A stretch of DNA of 64,000 bases from Deinococcus humi (GCF_014201875.1 NZ_JACHFL010000003.1:248001-312000); one strand, 5' to 3'; counted from the stretch's first letter, positions 23,055 through 34,375 are shown. Numbers and translations are program-made. The notes: generated by a model not told the origin, from the letters alone.

Positions 23055-23168
23055 AAGTTATTCACAGGCACTGGACGTTGAGACTGCCGGCCTCCAGGAC
23101 CGACTACAGCCAGCGGATGGTGCGCCACCCCAGACGGTGCCTCACCATCCTGCCGTACTCCTACACGC

Positions 23169-24326
23169 TCAAGCCAGGACGCCTTCCAGCGCCTCATCAA
23201 ACCGCGCCACCAGTCCTCGTGCGCCCAGTACATCCTCCAGCGCGGCCATCAGGGTACGGTAGGGACCTGGGCGGGCTGCCTCACCCATCAGTCCCAGACG
23301 CCAGATCACGCCAGCCGTGGGGCCGAGGCCGCCGGTCACGCTGATTTCGCGAACCCGCAGCGCCTGACGTACCCCAGCGTCATCGAAGCCGTCGGGCAGT
23401 CTCAAGGCAAGCACGGTGGGCAGACGGTCCTGTGGGCGGCGCACATAGGGGGAGAAGCCCAGCGGAGTCAGCGCACTCAAGATCGCATCACCTACCCTTT
23501 GCACGCGGCGCTGACGGGTCTCCATGCCCTCGTCCAGCGCTGCTTGCAGGGCCGCGTGAAAGGCAAAGTGCAGATTGACCGGGACCGTGTGGTGATAGGT
23601 GTGGCGGGTCCAGTAGTCACGCAGGCCCTCGAAATCACAGTACCACAGCGGCGTGGGGGTGTGTCGGGCCCCATAGCGTGACAGCGCCCGATCGCTGATC
23701 GCCACTGGGGCCACGCCGGGAGGAGCGCTCAGGCATTTCTGCGCGCCGGTGTATGCGTAGTCCACCCCCCACTCGGCCATGTGGAAGGGTTCCATGCCCG
23801 CCGTCGTCACGGCGTCCACTGCCAGCAATGCCCCGGTGCCACGAACGAGCTCGGCGATCTCGGGCACCGGGTTCAGGACGCCGGTGCTCGTTTCTCCGTG
23901 GACGACGGCCACCATGCGGAGGTCCTGGACCATCTCCAGTTGCGTGGCCACGTCCTCCGGGCGGACGGCCTCGCCCAGTGGGGCCGTGACCAGGTGGACC
24001 CGTGCACCGTAACGGGCGGCCATCTCGGCCATACGTCGCCCGAAGCTGCCGTTGGCGCAGACCAAGACCTCGTCGCCTGCCTCCACCAGATTGGCGAACC
24101 CTGCTTCCATCCCCAGACTGCCGGTGCCGGCCAACAGCGCCGTGAAGCCCTCCGGCTCCGTGCCGTACATCACTCGCAGATCCGCCTGGATCTCGCGATT
24201 CAGGGCAAAAACTTCCGGGTCCATATGGCCCAACATCGGGCGAGTCATGGCCTGCAGGGCGCGTGGATGGATTGGGGTGGGACCGGGAGTCAGCAGAACG
24301 TGTTCGCGAAAGGCGTCCAGAGGCAT
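23169..24326 (-). CDS. Class V aminotransferase (alanine-glyoxylate/serine-pyruvate type)
   Basis: 385 residues from [18 protein letters not shown]. The start is set by TATGCT six bases upstream; the frame opens two codons earlier with TTG. Motifs: [14 protein letters not shown] (cofactor phosphate loop), [24 protein letters not shown], and the PLP lysine in [12 protein letters not shown]. This fold-type I, PLP-dependent class uses alanine or serine as donor and glyoxylate or pyruvate as acceptor, in glyoxylate removal or serine metabolism. It may equally be a phosphoserine-type or SGAT-like enzyme. Confidence 0.85.
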   Translation of the reverse strand: MPLDAFREHVLLTPGPTPIHPRALQAMTRPMLGHMDPEVFALNREIQADLRVMYGTEPEGFTALLAGTGSLGMEAGFANLVEAGDEVLVCANGSFGRRMAEMAARYGARVHLVTAPLGEAVRPEDVATQLEMVQDLRMVAVVHGETSTGVLNPVPEIAELVRGTGALLAVDAVTTAGMEPFHMAEWGVDYAYTGAQKCLSAPPGVAPVAISDRALSRYGARHTPTPLWYCDFEGLRDYWTRHTYHHTVPVNLHFAFHAALQAALDEGMETRQRRVQRVGDAILSALTPLGFSPYVRRPQDRLPTVLALRLPDGFDDAGVRQALRVREISVTGGLGPTAGVIWRLGLMGEAARPGPYRTLMAALEDVLGARGLVARFDEALEGVLA

Positions 24327-24332
24327 GCCCAA

Positions 24333-24361
24333 AGCATAGAGCTTTGGTTGCCGTCTGGCAA
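24333..24361 (-). promoter_or_regulatory. Promoter of the class V aminotransferase gene
   Basis: On the minus strand TTGCCA (24356-24361), a 17-bp spacer and TATGCT (24333-24338) lie 6 nt before the ATG at 24326. This is a well-formed promoter for a leaderless transcript. Confidence 0.7.
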
Positions 24362-24370
24362 TTTTGTTGC

Positions 24371-24389
24371 GTCATAAGCGGATTATGAC
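24371..24389. promoter_or_regulatory. Palindromic candidate operator in a divergent gap
   Basis: GTCATAA (24371-24377) and TTATGAC (24383-24389) are perfect inverted 7-mers with a 5-bp spacer. The site sits 9 bp upstream of the aminotransferase -35, a position typical of activator binding, in the divergent gap before the HAD gene. Confidence 0.5.
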
Positions 24390-24507
24390 CCTAAATACAC
24401 AATAAAATTGCTCAAAGATATCGTAAAACGCGCAGATGCTTTATCACACAACAGGTTGAGGCTCGATTCAGCCCCTCGTCACCCCATGGATCGGCGATGT
24501 CATTAGG

Positions 24508-25221
24508 ATGGAGCGCATGACCACACTGCCCGCGGCCCACCCCCCCCTTCGAGCTGTGCTGTTCGACCGGGACGACACCATCGCCTACACGGACCGCGAG
24601 ATCTACGCCGAGGCGGCAAGCTGGGCCGCCCGGACCTATGGGCTGGACGCGCAGGCGGTGGGCACCGCGATGCTGGGCCAGTGGCAGGAGCAGGCACTGG
24701 CCTGGTGGGACCTGCGGACCGAGGACGATGAAACCAGCTTCTGGGACGGGTACGGCCTGGACCTGATGGAACGGCTGGGCCTGCCGCACGCCGAGGCCGT
24801 CGCCTTCATGGCCGAATATCCCTACGAGCGCTTCATGAAGCCTGTGCCGCACGCTCGCGAGGTCCTGCAACAATTGCGCGCCCGTGGCCTGAAGATCGGT
24901 GTGCTGAGCAACACGCTGCCCAGCATCGCCCGCACTCTGGAAGCGGTGGGCCTGGACGATCTGGTAGATGTGGCGGTGGCGACGTGCTCTGTGGGCGTGC
25001 ATAAGCCGGATGCCGGAGCGTTCCTCCACGCCGCCGACGCGCTGGGAGTGCTGCCGGAGGAGATTCTATTCGTGGACGACAGGCTGGAGAATGTGGAGGC
25101 GGCCCGCGCACTGGGCATGCGGGCCGAGCTGATTGATCTGCAGGGCTGGGAAATGCAGGCTATTCACGATCTGCGCGCCGTGCTGGAGCTGGTTGACGAG
25201 GTGGTGGCCGGCGCATGCTGA
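24508..25221 (+). CDS. HAD-superfamily hydrolase
   Basis: 237 residues, or 234 from the ATG at 24517 that lies 7 nt after TAGGAT. HAD motifs: I, LFDRDDTIAY; II, VLSNTLPS; III, Lys in HKPDAGAF; IV, FVDDRLENVEAA, with a helical cap at about 30-115. It should be a cytoplasmic phosphatase of sugar phosphates or similar small molecules. Its stop overlaps the M19 dipeptidase start by seven bases, so it leads a cluster that looks like peptide recycling. Confidence 0.85.
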   Translation: MERMTTLPAAHPPLRAVLFDRDDTIAYTDREIYAEAASWAARTYGLDAQAVGTAMLGQWQEQALAWWDLRTEDDETSFWDGYGLDLMERLGLPHAEAVAFMAEYPYERFMKPVPHAREVLQQLRARGLKIGVLSNTLPSIARTLEAVGLDDLVDVAVATCSVGVHKPDAGAFLHAADALGVLPEEILFVDDRLENVEAARALGMRAELIDLQGWEMQAIHDLRAVLELVDEVVAGAC

Positions 25222-26189
25222 TCGACGGCCATCTGGACCTAGCCTACAACGCCCTGAATGGACGTGATCTAACGCTGGATCTCGACGCTCTGCGGGCGGA
25301 TGATCCGGTGGAGGGACAGACCGCCACCACCACCTTTTCCGAATTGCGGGCGGCTGATATGCGGGTGTGCTTCGGCACACTGTTCGCCCTGCCGCATACG
25401 GCGGAGTCACCGGACGGCTACACCGATCACGCTGGGGCACGGGCGCAGGCGCTCGCCCAGTTAGACGTGTATCGCCGCTGGGAAGACGGCGGTTTTATCC
25501 GGCTGCTGCGCTCAGGGGCCGAGGTCAGCGCCCATCTGGCGCTGCAGGACGCTCCTCCCGGCGTCGTCTTGCTGATGGAGGGGGCAGACCCGGTCCGGGA
25601 CGCCGATGATCTGCCGTTCTGGCTGGAGGCGGGTGTTCGGCTAATCGGACCGGCCTGGGGCGCCACCCGCTACGCTGGTGGCACGGGAGCGCCGGGGCCG
25701 CTGACGGACGCGGGGCGGGCGCTGGTGACGGCCATGCGTGACCTTGGCATTGCCCTGGACGCCTCGCACCTGGACGACGCCGCGTTCTGGGACGCTGCCG
25801 AGATCGGGCCAAGGATGATTGCCTCGCATTCCAACGCCCGCGCGCTGGTCCCTGGCAACCGACATCTAAGTGACGACATGGCGCGTGCCATCGCCGATAC
25901 GGACGGGGTGATCGGCCTCGTCTTCCTGAGTCAGTTTCTCCGGGATGGAGTGACGTGGGGCGCGACGGGAGACGATCTGGCGAGCCACGCCCGGCATTAC
26001 GCCGGACTGATCGGCTGGGATCGGGTGGCGGTGGGCAGCGACATGGACGGCGGTTTTGGGGCCGAGAAGACGCCGGTAGGCATTGAACGCTACCGCGATC
26101 TGCCCGGCTTGCTGGACGTGTTGCCCACTGAGCACCGTGCTGGGGTCGCAAGTGACAACTGGCGGCGTTGGCTGACCGCTTACCTGTAA
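25215..26189 (+). CDS. Membrane dipeptidase-type (M19) dipeptidase
   Basis: 324 residues of the amidohydrolase-like M19 fold. Zinc ligands are visible as IDGHLDLAY (HxD near the N-terminus), Glu in LLMEGADPV, His in DASHLDDAAFWD and His in ASHSNARAL; GSDMDGGFG supplies the C-terminal Asp. The family splits dipeptides, including those with D-residues. No signal peptide or lipobox is present, so it should act in the cytoplasm. It overlaps the HAD gene and is followed by an NlpC/P60 peptidase and a dipeptide epimerase. Confidence 0.88.
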   Translation: MLIDGHLDLAYNALNGRDLTLDLDALRADDPVEGQTATTTFSELRAADMRVCFGTLFALPHTAESPDGYTDHAGARAQALAQLDVYRRWEDGGFIRLLRSGAEVSAHLALQDAPPGVVLLMEGADPVRDADDLPFWLEAGVRLIGPAWGATRYAGGTGAPGPLTDAGRALVTAMRDLGIALDASHLDDAAFWDAAEIGPRMIASHSNARALVPGNRHLSDDMARAIADTDGVIGLVFLSQFLRDGVTWGATGDDLASHARHYAGLIGWDRVAVGSDMDGGFGAEKTPVGIERYRDLPGLLDVLPTEHRAGVASDNWRRWLTAYL

Positions 26190-26219
26190 CGCTGCCGCGT
26201 GCTCCATGGGATTTCCCGC

Positions 26220-26225
26220 TACCCT
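26220..26225 (+). promoter_or_regulatory. Leaderless -10 box of the NlpC/P60 gene
   Basis: TACCCT followed after 7 nt by the ATG at 26233. It gives this gene an internal promoter inside the cluster and decides the start codon. Confidence 0.5.
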
Positions 26226-26232
26226 GTCGGGT

Positions 26233-27105
26233 ATGGTCTCCACCCTGCCCGATCCCCGGACCCACGCCCACCATCCCGACACTCGCATGGCCGAAGAGGG
26301 TCTGCGCGGCCAGCTGACTGGAACGGACTGGACCTATGTGGTCCCGCAGCCCAGCGCCGCCACTGCCCGCCTGACCCTGCGGGCCGCGCCCCGCGCTGAC
26401 GCGGCCCAGGTCACGGAGGCGCTGCCCGGCGAGGCGCTGGAACGCCTCTGGGAGGACGGGCACGGCTGGGCTTACGTCCGGACCCTGCACGACCGCTACC
26501 TGGGCTGGACCCCGGCAGCCGGGCTGGGTGCGCCGCTAGAGAGCGAAACGCTCACCGTCACCGCCCTGCGCGCCCACGCCTTCGCCAGACCCAAGGTCAG
26601 CCAGCCGATTGTCGGCGAGCTGTGCCTGGGGGCCAGGGTGGCCCGCGCTCCGGGCGAGGTGGCCGAGGAGGGGGGGCGGCGCTGGGTGCCGGTCTCGCTG
26701 CCAGACGGCACGGTCGCTTGGGTGGGCGAGGCCGTCCTCTCTCCTCTGACGGACGCGGACCCGGCAGAGCTGGCCCTGCGCTTTGTGGACACGCCGTATG
26801 TCTGGGGCGGGCGCAGTGCCTGGGGGCTGGACTGCTCGGGACTGACCCAGCTTGCGTTCAGTGCCTTCGGTCAGCCGCTTCCCCGTGACGCGGACCAGCA
26901 ACAGGAAGCCTTGGAGGCGGTCACCACTCTCCGACGCGGCGATCTGGCTTTCTTCCCCGGCCACGTCGGCATCATGCTGGACGAGCGGCGCATGGTCCAT
27001 GCCAATGCCACCCACATGCGCGTGACGATAGAAACCTTGGGCGAGGGCGAGTATGGGCAGAGGTTACAGGCGGGCTGCACTGGTTTTGGGCGGTGGACGG
27101 CGTGA
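26233..27105 (+). CDS. NlpC/P60 (C40) peptidase with SH3 domains, YkfC-like
   Basis: 290 residues from the ATG seven bases after TACCCT. Two bacterial SH3-like domains (about 20-90 and 95-165) precede a C40 domain with the nucleophile in WGLDCSGLTQLAF, His in FPGHVGIML and a third polar His in RRMVHANATH. Without a signal peptide it should act on imported cell-wall peptides, cutting the D-Glu to diamino acid bond as B. subtilis YkfC does. Its stop overlaps the start of the epimerase gene (GTGA). Confidence 0.88.
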   Translation: MVSTLPDPRTHAHHPDTRMAEEGLRGQLTGTDWTYVVPQPSAATARLTLRAAPRADAAQVTEALPGEALERLWEDGHGWAYVRTLHDRYLGWTPAAGLGAPLESETLTVTALRAHAFARPKVSQPIVGELCLGARVARAPGEVAEEGGRRWVPVSLPDGTVAWVGEAVLSPLTDADPAELALRFVDTPYVWGGRSAWGLDCSGLTQLAFSAFGQPLPRDADQQQEALEAVTTLRRGDLAFFPGHVGIMLDERRMVHANATHMRVTIETLGEGEYGQRLQAGCTGFGRWTA

Positions 27106-28121
27106 GTATGGACTGGGAGACGCTGGAGCTTCACACCGCCCAGCCTTTCGGTATTGCGCGCTGGACGCACAGCGTCTACCCACGCACGTTTGTGACCTTC
27201 ACGCGCGACGGCGTTTCCGGACGCGGAGAGGCTGCTCCCAACGCTTTTTACGGTGAGACGCGCGGCACAGTGGAGGCGGTGCTTCCTCTGCTCTCGGAGG
27301 CGTTGACTGATCCCTGGGACTGGGACGGCTTGCATGACCGTCTTTCGGCACGAATGCCGCATGATCATCCCTCGGTCAAATGTGCGCTGGAAATGGCAGG
27401 GCTGGAGTGGTGCGCGGTGTCGGCGGGCCTGCCGGTGTGGACCCTGCTGGGCCTCTCCCCCACCGCTTTGCCCCGCAGCAGCTTCACGGTCAGCCTGGCC
27501 GAACTACCCGACATGCGGCGCCAGGCGAAAGAGGCAGTGGCGGCTGGACAGACGCTCCTCAAGGTCAAGCTGGGCACGGCCCGCGATACGGCCATTCTGG
27601 AAGCGCTGCGGGAGGAGGTGCCGGACGTGACCCTGCGCGTGGACGCCAACGCGGCCTGGACCCGCCCGCAGGCCAAACGCATGTTGGGCGTGCTGGACGC
27701 GGCGCACGTGGAACTCGTCGAGCAGCCCCTGGCGGCGGACGATCTGGAAGGCCACGCCGAACTGCGCCGCCTGTCGCGGGTGCCCATTGTGGCCGACGAG
27801 AGCCTGCATCACGTTCGGGACGTGATTGCCCTGTCGGGGGCCTTTGACGGCGTGAACCTCAAGCTGGCCAAACTCGGTGGGCCGCTGCGGGCGCTCGCGG
27901 CGCTGCGGCTGGCGCGCGCGCACGGCATGAGCGTCATGATGGGTTGCATGATCGAGAGCAGCCTGGGGATAGCCGCCGCCGCCCATCTGGCGGGCCTGTG
28001 CGACTGGGCCGATCTGGACGGGGCGCTGCTGCTGGCCGACGATCCGTTCGCGGGCCTGGAGTGGACGGCAGGCGAACTGGCCCGGCCTGTGGGCCCGGGC
28101 TGGGGCGTGGAGCGGCGGTGA
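27102..28121 (+). CDS. L-Ala-D/L-Glu-type dipeptide epimerase (enolase superfamily)
   Basis: 339 residues from a GTG overlapping the previous stop; the ATG at 27108 is the alternative. The enolase-superfamily barrel shows the KxK base (LLKVKLGT), metal ligands Asp (LRVDANAAW), Glu (LVEQPL) and Asp (VADES), the opposing base Lys (NLKLAKLGG), and the dipeptide-binding CMIESSLGI and DLDGALLL. These last motifs are typical of L-Ala-D/L-Glu epimerase. It would convert L-Ala-D-Glu from murein to L-Ala-L-Glu for degradation. The neighbouring peptidases agree with that. Confidence 0.88.
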   Translation: MSMDWETLELHTAQPFGIARWTHSVYPRTFVTFTRDGVSGRGEAAPNAFYGETRGTVEAVLPLLSEALTDPWDWDGLHDRLSARMPHDHPSVKCALEMAGLEWCAVSAGLPVWTLLGLSPTALPRSSFTVSLAELPDMRRQAKEAVAAGQTLLKVKLGTARDTAILEALREEVPDVTLRVDANAAWTRPQAKRMLGVLDAAHVELVEQPLAADDLEGHAELRRLSRVPIVADESLHHVRDVIALSGAFDGVNLKLAKLGGPLRALAALRLARAHGMSVMMGCMIESSLGIAAAAHLAGLCDWADLDGALLLADDPFAGLEWTAGELARPVGPGWGVERR

Positions 28122-29308
28122 AGGAAATTACGGTTGCCATTCTCGGCTGTGGCAATCGGGGTGGCGACGTATACGCCCGTCATCTGGCTGCCCAGGGGGC
28201 GCTCGTCACGCATCTGGTGGACCCACGCCCGGCCCGTCTCTCGGAGGTGGCGTCCCGGCATGGCCTGACATCAGCGGTCTGCTTCCCGGACTGGGACGCA
28301 TTCTTTGCTTTGGGGCGGGTGGCCGACGCTGTGGTGATCGCCACGCCGGATGATGCCCATGTTCAGCCGTGCCTGCGGGCGCTGGCACTGGGCTATGACG
28401 TTCTGCTGGAGAAACCGGTCTGCCTGGCCGAATCCGAATTGGACACTTTGCTGCACGCCGAGGCCCGGTCAACTGGAAGCGTGACCGTCTGTCATGTCCT
28501 GCGCGCTACCCCGTTCTTCAAGGAGATCCGGGGGGTGCTGGACTCCGGACGGCTGGGACAATTGGTTGGCATACAGCACGCTGAGAATGTGGCGTACTGG
28601 CACTACGCGCACTCGTACGTGCGGGGTAACTGGCGTTCCTCACCTCCAGCAGCGCCCTTTGTGCTCGCCAAGAGCTGCCACGATCTGGACCTGCTGCGCT
28701 GGTTCGCGGGTGCGCCGCCGTCTCGAGTGGACAGTCAGGGCGGGTTACACCATTTCCGACCGGAGAACGCGCCGCCCGGGGCTTCAGAACGCTGCGTGAC
28801 CTGCCTGGTAAGCGGCTGCCCGTACGACGCCCGGCTAATCTATGGTCCGCGCCCGCTGGACGTGTGGCCCAACACGGTGCTGACTGCCGGTGGCCAGTCC
28901 CTGTCCGAGGCTCTGGCAAGCGGGCCGTACGGGCAGTGCGTCTATCTGGGTCTGAACAATGTTGCCGATCACCAGACCGTGAGTGTCACCTTCGCCAACG
29001 GAGTCACCGCTGGCCTGAGCGTCAGCGCCTTCACGCACAACAACACCCGAACCCTCAAATTGCTGGGCACGCACGGCGAACTGCGCGGCCAGATGGAACT
29101 TGGTGAGCTGGAAGTTCACGGGTTCCACGGCGGGACCGTGGAGCGCTGGACCGTGGAGGCCAGCGGCAATCACGGCGGCGGCGATACGCGGCTGGTTCAC
29201 GACTGGCTGGCATTCCTGCGCGGTGAAGCTGCCGTACCTACTCCCCTGGCCGAGTCGCTCGATTCGCACCGCATGGCATTTGCGGCTGAACGTTCCCGTT
29301 TGGCTTGA
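28118..29308 (+). CDS. Gfo/Idh/MocA-family oxidoreductase
   Basis: 396 residues from a GTG that overlaps the epimerase stop (GTGA). The Rossmann N-terminal domain begins VAILGCGNRGGDVYARH; LLEKPVCLAESELD carries the EKP motif, and DLLRW with the preceding His lies in the substrate domain. A cysteine-containing stretch (ERCVTCLVSGCPYD) is an unusual insertion, perhaps metal-binding. It oxidises or reduces a sugar-like substrate with NAD(P). As last gene of the cell-wall recycling cluster it may act on an amino-sugar derivative, which is inference. Confidence 0.85.
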   Translation: MKEITVAILGCGNRGGDVYARHLAAQGALVTHLVDPRPARLSEVASRHGLTSAVCFPDWDAFFALGRVADAVVIATPDDAHVQPCLRALALGYDVLLEKPVCLAESELDTLLHAEARSTGSVTVCHVLRATPFFKEIRGVLDSGRLGQLVGIQHAENVAYWHYAHSYVRGNWRSSPPAAPFVLAKSCHDLDLLRWFAGAPPSRVDSQGGLHHFRPENAPPGASERCVTCLVSGCPYDARLIYGPRPLDVWPNTVLTAGGQSLSEALASGPYGQCVYLGLNNVADHQTVSVTFANGVTAGLSVSAFTHNNTRTLKLLGTHGELRGQMELGELEVHGFHGGTVERWTVEASGNHGGGDTRLVHDWLAFLRGEAAVPTPLAESLDSHRMAFAAERSRLA

Positions 29309-29339
29309 TGGGCTCTGGTTAATTAGTCATTCCAAAGCA

Positions 29340-29373
29340 AGTGAATAGTTTCACGATGAATCTAGATTGTGAA
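29340..29373 (-). repeat. Dispersed TTCACGA/TCGTGAA repeat, copy D
   Basis: On the minus strand TTCACAA (one change) starts at 29373, TCGTGAA at 29356 and TTCACT at 29345, keeping the 17 and 28 bp offsets. It is between the convergent Gfo/Idh and pdxT genes. Confidence 0.8.
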
Positions 29374-29384
29374 AAATCTGTTCG

Positions 29385-29991
29385 CTACATGACAACAGCC
29401 TTGGAATCACTCGTCATATCCAAAAAGAGCTGATGGATCCGAGCATCCTGCGTCAATTCGGGATGGAAGGCGGTGGCGAGAATGTTCCCCTGGCGCAGCA
29501 TCACTGCCTGTTCCTGCCACTGGGCCAGAACCTCAACGTCATTTCCAATCTCTCCAAAAGCTGGAGCGCGAATGAAGACCGTTGGAAACGAACCATCGAG
29601 GCCTTGCACTGACAGCGGAGCGGCAAAAGAGTTAATCTGTCGCCCAAAAGCGTTTCGCACCACGGCAGCGTCCAGCAGCCCCAGACTTTCCTGCCGTCCG
29701 CCGAACTGCGGCGGGGCACCCCGGACCTCGCGGGCCAGCAGGATCGCTCCGGCACAGGTCCCCCAGAGAGCACCACCACTGGCTTGAAAGGCGCGAATCG
29801 GCTCCCACAAGGCATACTCCGTAAGCAGGCGAGCCATCGTGGTGCTCTCCCCTCCCGGCAGGATCAAGCCGTCCAGACCAGTCAGATCAGCGGGCAGCCG
29901 AACCTCCTGCACCGTCGTTCCCAGCGATTCCAGCAGGCGACGATGTTCACGAAAGGCGCCCTGGAGGGCCAGGACGCCAATTTTTGGGGGT

Positions 29992-30002
<11 letters not shown>
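29385..30002 (-). CDS. pdxT: PLP synthase glutaminase subunit
   Basis: 205 residues of a class I glutamine amidotransferase: [19 protein letters not shown], the nucleophile C83 in [10 protein letters not shown], and H180/E182 in AFHPELTQD. It makes ammonia from glutamine and channels it to PdxS for de novo pyridoxal 5'-phosphate synthesis. It overlaps the end of pdxS by 11 nt, so translation is coupled. Confidence 0.95.
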
Positions 30003-30891
<889 letters not shown>

Positions 30892-30942
30892 GGCCGCAGC
30901 ATAAGCCGCAACTGCCCCCACCAACAGGGCCAGAAAAGCGGT

Positions 30943-31392
30943 TCAGATGGGGTCAGTTGAAGACTGCCTGTGCTGGGCTTCCCAGACGTTCTCGATGGCC
31001 TGCACCAGATCGGCTGGCCGGAAGGGCTTGACCAAGTAGGTCTGGATCAGCTTTTCGGCCAGTTCGGGAAGGGCGTCCGGTGGATTGAGACCGGAGAGAA
31101 AGACCACCGGGGGCATCCTCTGGCCGGGCGGGGCGTTGCTGGGCTGGGTGTACTGGGCATGCAGTCGCCGCACAGTCTCGAAGCCGTCCCAGGGGGCCAT
31201 CAGCACGTCCATGACGATGACGTCGATGGGATGCTGGCGGGAGACCTCAAGCGCCTGTGGGCCGTCCGAAGCGGGCCACACAGTATATCCCCGCATGCCC
31301 AGGGTCAGGTCCAGCAACTCCAGAATCTGCTGCTCGTCGTCCACCACCAGCAGATGCAGGGGGCGGCGCGGCGGCGGTGCCCCATCACTCAC
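30943..31392 (-). CDS. Stand-alone response regulator receiver protein
   Basis: 149 residues from a GTG. A single CheY-like domain: acidic pair in LLVVDDEQQI, phospho-acceptor Asp in VIVMDVLMAPWDG, and the Lys in TYLVKPFRPADL. No output domain is present. An insertion of about 12 residues (YTQPSNAPPGQR) lies after the phosphorylation loop. It is the last gene of a minus-strand run after rho and the M23 peptidase; the partner kinase is not in the window. Confidence 0.85.
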   Translation of the reverse strand: MSDGAPPPRRPLHLLVVDDEQQILELLDLTLGMRGYTVWPASDGPQALEVSRQHPIDVIVMDVLMAPWDGFETVRRLHAQYTQPSNAPPGQRMPPVVFLSGLNPPDALPELAEKLIQTYLVKPFRPADLVQAIENVWEAQHRQSSTDPI

Positions 31393-31416
31393 AGGCGGTG
31401 CCTCATGACCGTGGGG

Positions 31417-32784
31417 TCACGGCAGCAGCGCGAGAGGATCGACAGCCTGTCCCCCCAATCGCACCTCGAAATGCAGGTGTGGGCCCGTGCAGATCCCGGT
31501 GCAGCCGACATAACCCAGCAGCTGGCCCGTCTGCACCGTCTGGCCGGGAACCACTGCCGTCTGGCTCATGTGGCCGTAGATCACGGTGCTGTTGCCGTTG
31601 ACCGTCCAGACATTCAGGCCAAAGGCCCCATAACCGCTGGCCGACACCGTGCCGGCACTGGCCGCATAAATCGGCGTGCCGAAAGGCGCAGCCAGATCAA
31701 TACCGCCGTGAAAGACCTCGCGGTGGAACGCAATGTCGCGCTCTCCGAAGCGGCTGGTCAGGGTAAAGGAGCGCAGCGGCCAGGCCAGACCGCCCACGTG
31801 GCCAGTGCTGGCAGTCTGCACACGCCCGGGACGGCTGGCCGGCTGCTGCACGACGGCAGCCCGCTGCCGGGCGGCGGCCTGTGCCGCCTCGTAGCGGGCC
31901 TGCCGCTCGTAGGCCGCCTGCTTGCGCTGGCGCTCCGGGCTGTTCTTCCAGGCCAGGTACGCCTCGTATTTCTCCTGACGGGCATACTTCTCCTGCAAAC
32001 GCTGACGCTCGCGGTCCCTCTTCCAGGCCAGATACTCCCCATACTTCTGCTGCTTCTCGTAGGCGATCTGCGCCAGGCGGTCGGCCTCACGGGCGGCCAG
32101 CAGTTGCTGACGGAAACTCTCTGCGCGGATGCCCGGCAGCAGCAGCTCGTCGCCCACGTGCAGTTCGGTGGGCAGCACGTCGTTGGCGCGGGCCGTGGTC
32201 ACTAGGTCCGCGCCGTAGCCGGCAATCAGCGACAACGCCGACTGGCCGGGTTTGATTCGGACCAGCAGGCCGCGTTCACGGGTGGGGATGTTCAGCGTCT
32301 CGCCCGCCCGCAGCGAATCCAGGCTCTGGCGATCCAGATTGACCCCAAGCAGGTCCACCATGCTCAGGCCGTGGCGCGTGGCCACCCCACTCAGCGTGTC
32401 GCCGGGGCGCACGGTGTAGGCCTGGATCGAGGCCGGGCGGGCTGGAGCCCGCGCCACACCCGGATAGGGGAGCCTCACTTCCCGGAGCCGCCAGCCAGCG
32501 CCGGAGCTGAGCGTCCGCACCGCACCAGGGGTCACGCCATAGCGCCGGGCCAGGACTTTGCCCGTGGTCTGGCCGTTCGTGACGACTTGCAGGGCCGGAC
32601 CGCGTGTGTCTGGCTGAAGGGTGACCTCAGCCCCGGGGGTGAACAGTTCGGAGGGTGTGGCCAGCAATCCGCCCAGCCGTTCAGGCAGCGGGGCTGAGGC
32701 GTGGGCTAGGGGCAGGCTGGCGGCCAGCAGGGTGGCGCCGATCAGGCCGCAGGCCCGCCGACGGGCAAAGGACAGGACAGTCAA
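31417..32784 (-). CDS. M23 metallopeptidase with LysM repeats
   Basis: 455 residues from a TTG with AGGAG about 10 nt upstream. A signal peptide (about 1-30) is followed by a SH3/LysM-like segment and LysM motifs (YTVRPGDTLSGVATRHGL and a second near LVRIKPGQSALSLIAGYG), a charged coiled-coil-like stretch rich in EKYEAYLAWK repeats (about 230-305), then a LytM domain with HGGIDLAAPFGTP, YGHM and GPHLHFEV. The EKYxxYLAWK-type repeats occur at least twice. It cuts or binds cross-linked peptidoglycan outside the membrane. Confidence 0.88.
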   Translation of the reverse strand: MTVLSFARRRACGLIGATLLAASLPLAHASAPLPERLGGLLATPSELFTPGAEVTLQPDTRGPALQVVTNGQTTGKVLARRYGVTPGAVRTLSSGAGWRLREVRLPYPGVARAPARPASIQAYTVRPGDTLSGVATRHGLSMVDLLGVNLDRQSLDSLRAGETLNIPTRERGLLVRIKPGQSALSLIAGYGADLVTTARANDVLPTELHVGDELLLPGIRAESFRQQLLAAREADRLAQIAYEKQQKYGEYLAWKRDRERQRLQEKYARQEKYEAYLAWKNSPERQRKQAAYERQARYEAAQAAARQRAAVVQQPASRPGRVQTASTGHVGGLAWPLRSFTLTSRFGERDIAFHREVFHGGIDLAAPFGTPIYAASAGTVSASGYGAFGLNVWTVNGNSTVIYGHMSQTAVVPGQTVQTGQLLGYVGCTGICTGPHLHFEVRLGGQAVDPLALLP

Positions 32785-32819
32785 TCTTCAAGAACTCCTG
32801 ATCAATTCAGCAGCGGGCG

Positions 32820-34108
<1,289 letters not shown>

Positions 34109-34112
<4 letters not shown>

Positions 34113-34192
34113 TGCGGGCGGCCTCCCTGGGGCGAGGTGAAACAGGTGTTCATGTGATGACGGCTCTCTGGACGATGACAAGGCAACTTCAT
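34109..34192 (-). CDS. Possible upstream ORF in the rho leader
   Basis: An ATG at 34192 opens a 27-codon frame (MKLPCHRPESRHH...) whose TGA overlaps the rho GTG as GTGA. Two copies of TTCATGTGAT (34149-34158 and 34188-34197) cover its two in-frame ATGs. It might couple leader translation to rho expression. There is no evidence that the peptide itself is used. Confidence 0.3.
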
Positions 34193-34345
34193 GTGATACT
34201 CCCTGACAAGGATTGTACGCGCCCACCACCAAATCCACCGTGAGGGCGGGCGGCGACAGGGGGGAGGCAGACGGAAACGACACCCAGCATACCCCTATCG
34301 CCGGGGTGACTTCATCCATTCTGGGTCCAACTGCGGCCCAGCACA

Positions 34346-34375
34346 TTGACCCGCACTGGCCCGCCGCCCTACCAT
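34346..34375 (+). promoter_or_regulatory. Promoter of the T-box / ileS operon
   Basis: TTGACC (34346-34351), an 18-bp spacer and TACCAT (34370-34375). Transcription would begin near 34382, at the start of the T-box leader. Confidence 0.6.

Noticed and set aside
24395..24432. AT-rich stretch resembling a seventh copy of the dispersed repeat
   Set aside because: It has ATATCG and an A-rich start but lacks TTCACGA and TCGTGAA at the required spacing.
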